Shown here: piece after piece, positions 1-8,800 of the stretch
Layout of the letters: every line of letters starts with the position of its first letter
Position numbering within the stretch: the stretch's first letter is position 1
Source: Chrysochromulina parva
Lineage: Eukaryota > Haptophyta > Prymnesiales > Chrysochromulinaceae
Assembly (NCBI GenBank): GCA_002887195.1
Contig: PJAB01001387.1
Coordinates: forward strand, 1 to 14,873
DNA: 14,873 bases
Direction of reading: 5' to 3'
Notes under the pieces: generated by a model
Databases searched by the model: none
The model's input: only the letters and a program-made list of their open reading frames with translations
Told to the model about the DNA's origin: nothing
Made by a program: the position numbers and the translations under genes

Positions 1-1751
1 GCTCCCTCCTCGTCCGTCTCGACGTACCTGTGGGGAAGAGAAGGCGCCGTGGTGAGCACTTGCATGCTGGGGAGGGCAGGAGGGAAGGCATCGGCTCCCT
101 CCTCGTCCGTCTCGACGTACATGTCGAAGCGGGCCGCATGCGTATCGCCCTCGGCCAGAGCGGTCTCCCCGGCGATCAAGCGCGCGCCTGTGGGGAAGGG
201 CCCGGGCGCCGTGGTGAGCACTTGCATGCTGGGCGTGGAGGCGGGGCGAGCGGTCTCCCCGGCGCCCAGGCACGCACCTGAGGAGGGAGATCATCAGAGG
301 CAATCAGAGAGGTCATCCGGTCTCCCCGGCGCCCCGGCACGTACCGCCATCGAGCGTGTGCGCGCCGGCCTCCAGCACGAGGTATGCGATCGTCACGTCC
401 ATCCCCGCGGGAGGGACCAGCTGCAGCGTGAACGAGGTGCTGTTCTTAAAGGGCACGCACACGACGCTCGACACGGCGCCGCTGGCCCATCGAGCCTTCT
501 CGACGCCCGACACGGCGCCCGAGCCCACCGAGCTGAAGCCAAGGGCCGCCGCGCCTCCGCGCGGCGCCGTGGGCGAGTGGGGCGAGGGCGAGGCGGAGCC
601 GGGGCGCGTGGGCACGACGCATGCGAACACGACGGGCTCCCGGTACTGTAACTGCAGGCTCACCTGATGAGTGAGGCAATCAGCATGCACTCAGAGGCAA
701 TCAGCATGCGAACACGACGGGCTCCCGGTACTGTAACTGCAGGCTCACCTGATGAGTGAGGCAATCAGCATGCACTCAGAGGCAATCAGCATGCACTCAG
801 AGGCAGTCAGCATGCGAACACGACGGGCTCCCGGTACTGTAACTGCAGGCTCACCTGATGAGTGAGGCAATCAGCATGCACTCAGAGGCAGTCACGCAGG
901 CTCACCTGCTTCATGCCGCGCCCAGGTACGTTGACGGTGCCAGCCTCACCCACTCCCGCCATCGACGACTCCTCGGCGCTCACGCTCGCCATGCCGGCGA
1001 GCGCCTCGAGACCGACGGCCGCCACGTTCCCGTCCTCGTCCAGCAGCGCCAGCTCATCGTCTGGCGCCTCGTCCGCCTCGTCCTCGTCCGCCTCGTCCTC
1101 GTCCTCGTACCCGGCGCGAGACGCGGCGGCGGCGAAGTCCGCACCGCCGCCGCCGCCGCCCGTGCCGCCGCCGCCCGGGAGCAGCATGCCGTGGGCCCCG
1201 AAGAGCGCGCCCGCGCCCGTGCCGCCCATGGTCGGATCCGGCACGACCATGCTGCCCGCATCCACCGCGCCGCCGCCGCCGTCGTGCGTGAGGCCGAGGA
1301 TGCCGGCGAGACCTCCGCTGGCCGCAGCACGCGGCAGCGGCAGCGCGGCGGTCTTGGCCATGAGCTCCTCGAGCGCCGCCGACATTCGCTGGTTTTGCTC
1401 CTCCTGATGCCGCAGCGCGTTCGTGAGGATCATAGTCCGGTGCTCGAGCTGCGCGACACGCATGTCCAGCTGCTTGCAACGCTCCTCGCAGCGCTCGCAG
1501 TTTCGGCCTGGGTGGCTTGCAGGTGGCGCGAGCCGTGCGGCCGCCGAGCTCTCGTACAGGGCCGCCACGCTCCGAATGTGCGGCGGCGCCGACAGGTTGC
1601 CGTACTTGTTGAGCAGCTGCACCTTTGCCTCGGGCGACAGGTACGAGCTGGTGCCCTCCTGGAGCGCGGGCAGCTGATGCGGCCGGCGGTACGAGGAGGT
1701 GCCGTCCTGGAAGCCGGGCGGCTGATGCGGACGCCGCTGCGATGGGTCCAT
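1..1751 (-). CDS. Coiled-coil protein with predicted beta-sandwich domain (5' part, 4 exons, runs off left edge)
   Basis: Inferred exons in transcript order are 906-1751, 345-663, 121-187 and 1-27 (continues off the window). Codon phases agree at all three junctions, giving about 419 residues in view. The start at 1751 (MDPSQRRPHQ) opens a proline-rich part with a repeated RRPHQ...GTSSY unit (residues 6-38). A coiled coil follows (about 85-137, with NCERCEERC at its head), then Gly-rich and acidic linkers (about 193-235). Residues from about 283 look like a beta-sandwich: LQLQYREPVVFACVV, TSFTLQLVPP and VTIAYLVLEAGAHTLDGG. The last resembles a recurrent 'GYLVLEAGTHTL' pattern of H-type-lectin-like jelly-roll repeats; that is an impression, not a search result. 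All three introns are repeat-derived. Function unknown; possibly a multimeric sugar- or surface-binding protein (inference). It is divergent from the RING gene. Confidence 0.78.
28..120 (-). mobile_element. Gene 1 intron 3: family A introner
   Basis: The donor is GACAT|GTACGTCGAG at 120 and the acceptor is TTCCCCACAG| at 28. The exon sequence at 1-27 is repeated exactly at 94-120, so the donor GT lies in the duplicated copy and the acceptor in the element. The core GCATGCAAGTGCTCACC occupies about 50-66. The duplicate may be longer, since the window edge cuts it. Confidence 0.85.
188..344 (-). mobile_element. Gene 1 intron 2: composite intron with one family A introner and one family B insertion
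   Basis: The donor is GATGGCG|GTACGTGCC at 344 and the acceptor is CCCCACAG| at 188. Three related copies of a 28-bp target lie at 160-187 (exon), 250-277 and 317-344, all containing CGGGGAGACCG in the sense strand. The first inserted segment (278-316) carries TGATTGCC-type filler and its own acceptor CCTCCTCAG at 278. The second (188-249) carries the family A core and pyrimidine tract. Skipping everything gives the continuous peptide HTLDGGARLIAGETALAEGD. Confidence 0.75.
664..905 (-). repeat. Gene 1 intron 1: triplicated repeat-filled intron (family B)
   Basis: The donor is CAG|GTGAGCC at 905 and the modelled acceptor is CATCAG| at 664. The intron holds direct copies of the start of the next exon, each preceded by TGATTGCCTCACTCATCAG-type filler. 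Identical acceptors lie at 855, 749 and 664, spaced 106 and 85 bp; the 21-bp difference is one extra filler subunit. CAGGTGAGCCTGC is shared by the donor side and the exon start, so the target had an AG|GT proto-splice site. Using either inner acceptor would run into TGA directly after VVFAC. Confidence 0.75.
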
Positions 1752-1951
1752 GCGTCACTGGCGGTGTTGTGCTGCAGCCGCTACGGGGCGGCCACGGCTG
1801 TAGCGAGTTGTGGCATGCAGAGCGGTTGACGCAGGTGTTGCGCTGGCCGTTTGCGCTACGCTCGTGTTAGGTGCTTCTTCCAGTTCGAAGTTGCCTGTGT
1901 TTCGTCAGGCTCAGATTTCTTCATCACTGTGTCATCACATCTCGTGTAAAG
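1752..1951. promoter_or_regulatory. Divergent intergenic region between gene 1 and the RING gene
   Basis: Two opposed starts (1751 minus, 1952 plus) are separated by 200 bp, so this stretch probably holds both promoters and both 5' UTRs. I see no canonical TATA box. The plus-strand half from about 1860 is less GC-rich (cttcttccagttcgaag, tttcttcatcactg) and may be the 5' UTR of the RING gene. The role is inferred from gene layout only. Confidence 0.45.
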
Positions 1952-3265
1952 ATGAGCTCCCTGCGCTTCTTCGGCGCGACTTCTCATCCTCCGGGCAGCC
2001 CGCCGCCGCCGGCGGACGACGATGAGGAGCTCGTGCCGCTCGCCGGCGGTGCCGCGGGCGCGGGCGGTGGTCCCAACGAAAACACCTCACGCATGCGCCG
2101 CTTCTCCATGGCACTCCAGCGAGGCGACGGGATGCGCGCCTTTGGCACGCTGCGCGAGCACGTGCGCGGGGCCGTCGCGGGCGACGCGCAGGCCCTGGCG
2201 GCTTCCCAGGAGGAGCTGGCTACGGCCGTGGCCGCCACCGCCTCGACGGGCGCCGCGGGCAACACGGCCGGCGCCGGCGCCGGCACCGCCAACGACCTGC
2301 CAACAGGCGACATCGCGGAGGTCGCGCGCTGGATGGAGGACGCGGCGCCCTCGCTGATGCTCCTCTTCGCCGTCTTCCTCTACCGGCACCTGCTCGGCAT
2401 CATCACCTTCGGCTGGCTCACATCTGTGCTGCACGGTGCAAACGAACGCATGCGACGGCAGACGATGGTCAAGGAGCATCGGTCGCGAGCGGGTCTGCTC
2501 ATGCTCTCGGGACTGCTCTTCGCGCTGCTCTGCTTCGTGAGCGTCGTGCAGGCCTGGGACCGCGTCGCGCACCAGCCGAGCGCGCGCCTGCTCCACCAGC
2601 TTCAGCTGCGCCGCGTCGCCGACTTTGAAGCTGAGCCTCCACCGATCGCCCACCTGCTGTGGGATGTGGTGGTGGCGGATCTGGTGGCGCGCGCGGCACT
2701 GCTGCTCGCCAAGGCGCAGCTCGCTCTCGTCTGCTTCTACGTGCTCCCGCACGGCGGCTCCGCGGGCGCCGGGCGCAGGCTGCGTCGCGTCTTCGCCTTC
2801 GTCGAGGCAGCGGGGCTTTGCTACCGTGTGCTGCTTCCCGCGCCTCTGTGGTTTCACTTCTTCTTCCACGCGGCCGAGAGCTACCCGACGGACGCATCGG
2901 TGTGGGCGTTCGGCGTGAGCCACTTCTACCTCGCCATCAAGCTCCTCTCGTTTTGCGAGCGGCTCAAGAAGGCAGTCGCCTCGGCGCAGGCCGCTGTGAG
3001 CCTCCGGCTGCCCGTCGGGACATACGCGACGCCCGAGGACATCATGGAGCTCGGCGACTCCGACGGGTGCACCATCTGCCAGGAGGAGCACTTCACAGTG
3101 CCCGTGCGCCTCGAGTGCTCGCACGTTTTCTGTGAAGATTGCATCACCTCATGGTGTGAACGCACGAGCAACCCAACGTGCCCGCTCTGCCGCGCGCCGG
3201 TGCCCGCTGCGCTCGCGCTCGCCCACTCGGACGGAAGCACGCCGCTGCTGCCCCAAGTCTTCTGA
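1952..3265 (+). CDS. RNFT1/RNFT2-like multi-pass membrane RING E3 ubiquitin ligase
   Basis: A single uninterrupted frame of 437 residues. I chose the ATG at 1952 (MSSLRFFGA); an upstream in-frame ATG at 1871 would add 27 residues with no matching feature. The N-terminus is low-complexity and proline/alanine-rich. Hydrophobic segments follow at about 133-158, 180-203, 234-266, 280-306 and 316-335. A C3HC4 RING finger lies at 373-413: CTIC, then 12 residues, CSHVFCEDC, then 12 residues, CPLC. This matches the RNFT (RING finger and transmembrane) family, in which membrane spans precede a C-terminal RING that recruits an E2 enzyme and ubiquitinates substrates, with animal members linked to the ER. 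Localisation here is inferred. The gene has no intron or introner copy, unlike its neighbour. Confidence 0.87.
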   Translation: MSSLRFFGATSHPPGSPPPPADDDEELVPLAGGAAGAGGGPNENTSRMRRFSMALQRGDGMRAFGTLREHVRGAVAGDAQALAASQEELATAVAATASTGAAGNTAGAGAGTANDLPTGDIAEVARWMEDAAPSLMLLFAVFLYRHLLGIITFGWLTSVLHGANERMRRQTMVKEHRSRAGLLMLSGLLFALLCFVSVVQAWDRVAHQPSARLLHQLQLRRVADFEAEPPPIAHLLWDVVVADLVARAALLLAKAQLALVCFYVLPHGGSAGAGRRLRRVFAFVEAAGLCYRVLLPAPLWFHFFFHAAESYPTDASVWAFGVSHFYLAIKLLSFCERLKKAVASAQAAVSLRLPVGTYATPEDIMELGDSDGCTICQEEHFTVPVRLECSHVFCEDCITSWCERTSNPTCPLCRAPVPAALALAHSDGSTPLLPQVF

Positions 3266-3784
3266 GTGGACTCCCTCGGCCAGACGGATCAGAAGTACAG
3301 TTACTAGCGCGAGTGTAGACGGGGTTTAAACAGGCTCTCAGACACTGTGCTTGACGACACCATAAGAGGCCTCATAATCTAGCGGCGACGACGCGGGCGC
3401 CGCGCCGCGCGCGCGACCGGACCGCCTTCTACCGCCGACAGCGACACGCGCCGCCATCGCCGCATGCATCGCCGGCACATCATCGTACGCTCACCGGACC
3501 GTGGCCGGAGCGCAGGCCGGCGCGCGCCACGACAGGGCCAGTAGAGCAGGCTAGAACCAAGAGCGCGCATCGCGCGGCCGCGCGTGTCGCGCCCGGCCGC
3601 GGCGCGGGCCCGGGCCCCGGCCCCGGGAATTCCCATCCCACGGACACGCGCCGGCTAAAGAGCAGCCTGTTCAACCTCATGTTGCACCTTGACTCCACTA
3701 GCGACTATCTTCGACTCAAGCCACGAGTGCGGCAAGGGTGGCATCTGAAATGCCGGTACTCGCAGCGCGGTGAATGCAAATCGC
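3266..3784. other. Intergenic region between convergent genes
   Basis: This should hold the 3' UTRs and polyadenylation sites of the RING gene (plus) and the methyltransferase-like gene (minus). No AATAAA signal stands out. From about 3380 to 3650 the sequence is extremely GC-rich, with nested near-palindromes of G and C runs around 3600-3630 (gggcccgggccccgg). Short ORFs here have arginine-rich, low-complexity translations and no credible start context. I see no gene. Confidence 0.4.
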
Positions 3785-4909
3785 CTAGATCCATGAGTGC
3801 GCGCGCACACCGCGCTGACGAAATTGGAGGAAGCTGGCGTACGAATCTGACAAGGTTCTCACCCCACTTGTACCCGCCGTAAACCAACTGTTGGCCCACC
3901 ATTTGTCCATCCACGGGTTTCGCACATGATGTTCCCAGAAGAACTCATCGATGAATTCCAGATCGGCTGCTCCTTCAGGCGAAAGGAGGTGGTCCACGAT
4001 ACCCTGCTCAGTTTCGATGTTGTCAATGTCCAACTTGAATAGGACATAGTCACCGGTGCGCGCAGTCCTACGAATGATGGTCGGGAGAAACGGATGCGTC
4101 GTGTTGTCCTTGGCGACGGCTGCTTGGTGAAACCGTACGCGGCTGGCCCATGCGTCTGGTACTGTTTTGAGGAACCGTTTAGGGTCTGTGGTTGGCTCCC
4201 ACGCCTCGACGAAATCAAAGTCAATGCCATGCCGCGCCCACAAGGTAGTGAAGAAATCGAGGGACGCGCCGCCCAACCCCACGTTCCAACTCGATGCTCC
4301 GGCATCAAAGTAGTACGCGCGCTGTCCCAAAAGTAGGTTGGGGACTGGCACTATGTACGAGCGCTCATCGTTTCTGATTCTGGGATCGCCCGCTCGCTGG
4401 CAGCCGTTGAGTGGGTGCCGCAGGTGCGATACCAGTGGTTCGATGTACTCCACCGTGCGTTCCAACGTGCAGTCGTTGACAAACTCAAGCTGGGAGAATA
4501 TGGCCGGGTTTCGGGGCATCAAAGGTAAAGGCTTTGGATCATGTTGTGCGAGGCCGGCAGGCCTTTTGTCGGTGAGTCGACCTGTTTGTTTGTTCAACCA
4601 CATCGCTTGCACTGTGTCGTCAAGTGCACACCAGATTGGATCATCGTAGTGCACAGCGCAGGTCGAATTTAGGAAAGCGTGGATTTGTGCAGCCTGGGAA
4701 TTGACCGCTGAGCAGAGAGAACCAAGCGACGCCTGCCACTCGCCTATGTTGTCAAGCCAAAGCTGTTCCCAAGGCGAAGAAGTATATCGCAGGAAGCGCT
4801 TCAGCTGGCAAGGACCTTTTGGGGTTGGTGCCGAATCGGCTCCTATGACCGTCCCAGAGGGCGGCCTCATGTAGCGTTGTGAGAGCTCCCTTGCTGTGTG
4901 CATATCCAT
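3785..4909 (-). CDS. FkbM/DUF7870-like methyltransferase-fold protein
   Basis: An intronless 374-residue frame. The start at 4909 (MDMHTARELS) is set by an in-frame TAA 18 bases upstream, unless an upstream intron exists. The C-terminal half has the order expected of a class I SAM-dependent methyltransferase of the FkbM type: motif I-like YYFDAGASSWNVG (199-211), an acidic strand end FDFVEAWE (231-238), then VLFKLDIDNIETE (289-301), the place of the FkbM 'KxDxEG' motif. IDEFFWEHHV (320-329) and a C-terminal RQRGVRAHSWI follow. The last two closely resemble the plant DUF7870 family, where 'IDELFLECH' and 'SGVLVHQWW' occupy the same places. I see no signal peptide or transmembrane anchor. The substrate is unknown; catalytic activity is inferred from fold motifs only. 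Confidence 0.78.
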   Translation of the reverse strand: MDMHTARELSQRYMRPPSGTVIGADSAPTPKGPCQLKRFLRYTSSPWEQLWLDNIGEWQASLGSLCSAVNSQAAQIHAFLNSTCAVHYDDPIWCALDDTVQAMWLNKQTGRLTDKRPAGLAQHDPKPLPLMPRNPAIFSQLEFVNDCTLERTVEYIEPLVSHLRHPLNGCQRAGDPRIRNDERSYIVPVPNLLLGQRAYYFDAGASSWNVGLGGASLDFFTTLWARHGIDFDFVEAWEPTTDPKRFLKTVPDAWASRVRFHQAAVAKDNTTHPFLPTIIRRTARTGDYVLFKLDIDNIETEQGIVDHLLSPEGAADLEFIDEFFWEHHVRNPWMDKWWANSWFTAGTSGVRTLSDSYASFLQFRQRGVRAHSWI

Positions 4910-5339
4910 CTGCGAACTGGACTCTTAGCACCTGCTGCGCCGCAGACCGCACCTGCCACAACCGCCGCACTCGCCTGGCACCACGCAAAGTGCTTGCCAA
5001 GGCCAGTATTTGATCGGTGCCGCGGGCGTGCGAGCGAGCACGCGCGAGCGGCGCATACACAGGTCGACTGATGATTGAATCCCTCATCAAGGGCTCCATG
5101 GCCGAGCTCTCGCGGCAGGGCTCCCCGCACAGTGGGGGAAAAGTACCTTTGGATGAGTGTGAGAGCCCTCATGGCTGGATATTTGTGATCACACTGACGC
5201 GCTATCGACGTCCGAGTGCAAATAGTCCAAAGTGCAAAGAAGTCCAAAGACCCTGGAGCTCATCTGATACTGAACAAAGAACAAAGATCAAAGTACATCG
5301 TATGACAAAATACACCGCCCATGGCATTGCCTACCGCTT
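4910..5339. promoter_or_regulatory. Upstream region of the methyltransferase-like gene
   Basis: No convincing gene. The plus-strand ORF over 5017-5457 has no recognisable domain and overlaps the opposite small-protein frame. The stretch 5210-5310 is locally A-rich and contains loosely repeated GTCCAAAG and AACAAAGA words. It probably holds the promoter and 5' UTR of the gene ending at 3785 and the 3' end of the small gene at 5340. Roles are inferred from position. Confidence 0.3.
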
Positions 5340-5708
5340 TCAACGTCGCGGCGACACGTCCTCCGTGGAAGCGGTTCGGAACCGTATCAAGGCGGGGCTG
5401 GGGTCGGCGTCGCTGCTCGCGTCCGTGTTATACATGATGGTGCTGGCGATCCCATAAGCGAAGAACGTGGCGACCCAAAACGCAGGCCGGTAGGTTGCCG
5501 GTAGCCTTCGCGATCCGAGGATGCCGGCGGGAAGTATTGCAAAAGGTGCGAAGGTGGCGACTCTTCGAGCGCCGTATGAATCCGAATCACCCAACACCGC
5601 CTTGCCTCTAGAGGCAAAGTGCGCCCGGTAGGCATGCGCTCCCACGACCGGTCGCTCGTCTTGTTCAGGCGATCGCGGCTTGCGCCATTCGTAGCGCGCC
5701 TCGGCCAT
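5340..5708 (-). CDS. Possible small membrane protein with two hydrophobic segments
   Basis: A 122-residue frame starting MAEARYEWRKPRSPEQDERP. After a polar N-terminus there are two hydrophobic segments, about RVATFAPFAILPAGILG (49-65) and RPAFWVATFFAYGIASTIMYN (74-94), separated by a short basic turn. The tail is polar and acidic. The balanced composition and the hairpin layout suggest a real protein, perhaps an organelle inner-membrane subunit, but I recognise no family. The next gene upstream on the same strand ends only 137 bp away. It has no introner. It could be a chance frame. Confidence 0.42.
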   Translation of the reverse strand: MAEARYEWRKPRSPEQDERPVVGAHAYRAHFASRGKAVLGDSDSYGARRVATFAPFAILPAGILGSRRLPATYRPAFWVATFFAYGIASTIMYNTDASSDADPSPALIRFRTASTEDVSPRR

Positions 5709-5845
5709 GACGTTCGGCCGCCTCTACCTCGGTGGACGTTTCCCGCCGAAGGGACGCATGGGGACGTGTGAAGCTCACTTTCGAAAGAAGTCTCATATAT
5801 AAAAAGAAGTCTCCACACCTCTGAACGTGAGAATGATGACTATGC
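5709..5845. other. Short spacer between the large gene and the small membrane-protein gene
   Basis: These 137 bp must hold the 3' UTR of the large gene and the promoter of the next minus-strand frame, so transcripts may overlap. Apart from the TATA-like motif at 5794-5806 nothing stands out. Confidence 0.35.
5794..5806 (+). promoter_or_regulatory. TATA-like element
   Basis: catatataaaaag is an isolated AT-rich motif in GC-rich surroundings. It reads as a good TATA box on the plus strand, but no credible plus-strand gene follows. In the minus orientation (CTTTTTATATATG) it lies about 90 bp upstream of the small-protein start at 5708 and may serve that gene. It also falls in the short 3' flank of the large gene. 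Confidence 0.3.
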
Positions 5846-8800
5846 CTAAGGCTTCTTCTGCCCTTCGAGCAAGAAGAGGGCGACGCCACGCCAGTAGCAG
5901 AAGGCGGGGTGCTCGTACTGAGCGACTCCGAGCGTCGGGTTGTAGTACATCGGAGCTTGCGCGCCCGCCACGGCGCCCGTCGGCTCAGCAGGCGCCTCCA
6001 GCCACCCGAGGGGCAGCCCCGAGCACACGGCCGCCGACGCTAGCCACAGAAGCTGAGGGTGCGTGCGCAAGGGCACGCCAAGATACACAGAGGCCGCGTG
6101 GAGCTCGTGCAACGAGATTGGGCGGATGCCGAGGGCGGCTATACGCGCCTCGAGGCTTCCCGTGCACAGGCGCGCCGCGGCGGCGTCGGGTGGCTCGCCC
6201 GATGCGCGCAGGGCCTCGAGCGTCTCGAGAGTGAGCGCCTTGGCCGACGGCTCCTGCTGGAAGGGTGGCATGATCTCGCTGCTGATGAAGGGGCAATCAG
6301 GCAGCGCCTCCTCGAGACTGGTCGTGCGCTGGCCGCTCACCATGTCGACGAGCCACGTGCCGCCGAGAGAGCCGCCCTGGCGAATACTAGAGCCTTGTAC
6401 CAGTGGGGAAGTGCCGGCGCGTGCCGCCTCTGTGATCGGTTCCGCTGCCGTTGGGGATGGCGCGTCGGCGCGTTGGCCGGTAGGGCTACCGGCACGACGC
6501 TCGAGCGCGGCACCGTTCTGGGCGGCGCCGTTCTGGGCGGTGGCGGGGGCAGAGCCGTCCGCGAACCCTTCCGCCTCAGGCGGCGGCGCAAACTCCATCC
6601 AGCGCAGGTGGAGCAGCTTCGCGTTCGGAGGCTCTTCATGGAAGTTTCGTGGTACTCGCTGGTATGCCCGGAGCAGGGGATGCACCATGCTTATGGCGCC
6701 GCTGAGCGTGTTCTGATAGCCCTGTGGACTTTGCTTCCAGGGTGGCGGGAGCGGCGCCGCCGCAAAGGCGACTGCGCACCAGAGCTTGGGCACATCCGTC
6801 GGCATCGAGGGCTTCAGAGAGTACCTATAAGGGGAAGAGAGGGCGTCGTGGTGAGCACTTGCATGCTGAGGAGGGCAGGAGGGCTTGAGAGCGTACCCGA
6901 GGGCCTCGGCTGCCCGGCGCACGTGCGCCGGCTGCAGGGGTAGCTGTATGGCAGCGGGCGCCAGGCATAAGAGGGCGCGCAGCTCGCCAAGGTGCCCCTT
7001 GAGTGGACGCGAGCTCTGGAGGAGAGGCGTTGCGATCGTCCCCTGCGCCGGATGTGCCCACGGCGACGCTTGCTCTCGGGCCAGCGCCGTGGTGGGCACT
7101 TGCATGCTGGCCCGCGGGGGCGACGCTTGCTCTCGGGCCAGCGCCGCGGCGGCGGCCGTTGCCGCCTCCACGGCCTCCGCCTCCACTTGCTTCGCAGCGA
7201 GCGAGATGGCGAGCGCGAGAGCGCGTCGCTGCATCCGAGCCTTGCGACACACCTGTGGGGACGTGAGGGCGCCGTGGTGAGCACTTGCATGCGGGGCGAG
7301 AGCGCGTCGTTGCATCCGAGCCTTGCGACACACCTCGACGTAGACTGAGCGTCGCCAGCACACGGGCGGCAGCGGCGGCGGCGGCGGCGGATGCGTGCGC
7401 GCCGTCGTGGGCAGCGCGAGCTCGGCCATCGAGATTGAGCCCGCCAGCCGATGGCACAGGCGCCGCGCCTGCTTAGCCATGGTCGCCGCCGGGCGCAGCG
7501 CCGCTCGCTCCGCGACCACCGAGGCCAACTCTGCATGCAAACGGGGAGGCAATTAGGGAGGCAATTAGGGAGGCAATTAGGGAGGCAATTAGGGAGGCAA
7601 TTAGGGAGGCAATTAGGGAGGCAATTAGAGTGGCACTCACCTGCATGCAAATGGGTCTGCAGCTCGTCGAGGGCGTGTGGCTTGTACTCGAGCACGCCGG
7701 CGCGCTTGCGCCGGACGCACTCCATGAATGTATGGGTGCCTCGTACCTATGTGGGGAAGAGAGGGCCCCGTGGTTAGCACTTGCATGCAGAAGACGCACT
7801 CCATGAATGTATGAGTGCCTCGTACAGGTGGGTTGAGCCCTGCGCAATTAGAGAGGCAATTAGAGGCAATTAGAGGCAATTACCGGTGGGTTGAGCCCTG
7901 CGCAGTAGAAGCAGATCTGGCTGAGCGTTGTGGTGAGCGCTCCTCCCTCGGCCTCCGCTGGCTGGCTGCTCACGGCACGCGTCGCCTCGTTGGCAGCACC
8001 AGTAATGGCGTCGGACCCCTTGGGGACGCCTCCCCCCTTGGGGTCGCCTCCTCCGCTGGTGACGCCTCCGCTATTGGGGACGCGCCCCGTTTTCACAAGT
8101 GCATCCGCTTCGGCCTCGAGGCGAGCGAGCGTCTTCTCGGCGTCCGACGTGTTCAGCCTGAGTTTCTTTGCATCCTTGATGGTCTTCTTGAGCACGTCAA
8201 TGTCAAGTTCACCAGCCACAGCCGCCGCAGCCGCAGCCGCAGCCGCACTGGACTTTGCCGCGCTCGCCCGGGCCTTCGCCGCGCGCGCCGCCGACGAGTG
8301 CGACCCCATCCGAAAGTTCCACTCGCGGTCCACGTAGAGCTCCGGCCGGTTGGGTACCTGTGGGGAGGGGTGAGGGCGCCGTGGTGAGCGCTTGCATGCC
8401 GACGAGCAGCACCCCTTTTGGACGCAGAGCTCCGGCCGGTTGGGTACCGGTATTTCGTCCCACTTGGAGAGCTCGTCGCTCTGCTCGATGACGTGGCACA
8501 CGGCCAGCGCCGCCCGCCGCGCCTCGAGCAGCCCAGCACGGCGCTGCTTGAGCTCCGATGATCTCCGAAGGGTCTCGTCAACCGCGTCCATCTGCTCCTC
8601 GAAGAGCCGTTGCGCCGCCGTCGGCTCGTCTTTTGACGAAGCCCGCCGTGCCACGCGCTCGACGCCGGCGCCCACGAGCACGCCACCGGCGCCGCCTTGG
8701 GCACCATCCAGTGCGCCGCCATAGCTGGCTTCGTCAGCCGCCTCCTCGCCGGCGCTCGGGCGCTCGTCACGGCGCGCATGCAGCCACTCGATGGCGCCAC

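Noticed and set aside
188..344. Classical DNA transposon with terminal inverted repeats
   Set aside because: No inverted termini or coding capacity seen; ends are direct repeats of exon sequence of variable length.
858..1829. Long plus-strand ORF opposite gene 1
   Set aside because: It is antisense to the coiled-coil exon, is arginine/leucine-rich low complexity, and crosses the gene 1 intron repeats.
3379..3698. Minus-strand ORFs in the GC-rich intergenic stretch
   Set aside because: Arginine/alanine low-complexity translations typical of GC-rich noncoding DNA, with no motif.
5017..5457. Plus-strand ORF of 146 residues
   Set aside because: No domain, poor composition, and it overlaps the more protein-like minus frame at 5340-5708.
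7473..7879. Frames with repeated NCLPNCLP or LIASLIAS peptides as a repeat protein
   Set aside because: They come from the ggaggcaattag array of intron 13, which has clear GTGAGT and CAG borders.
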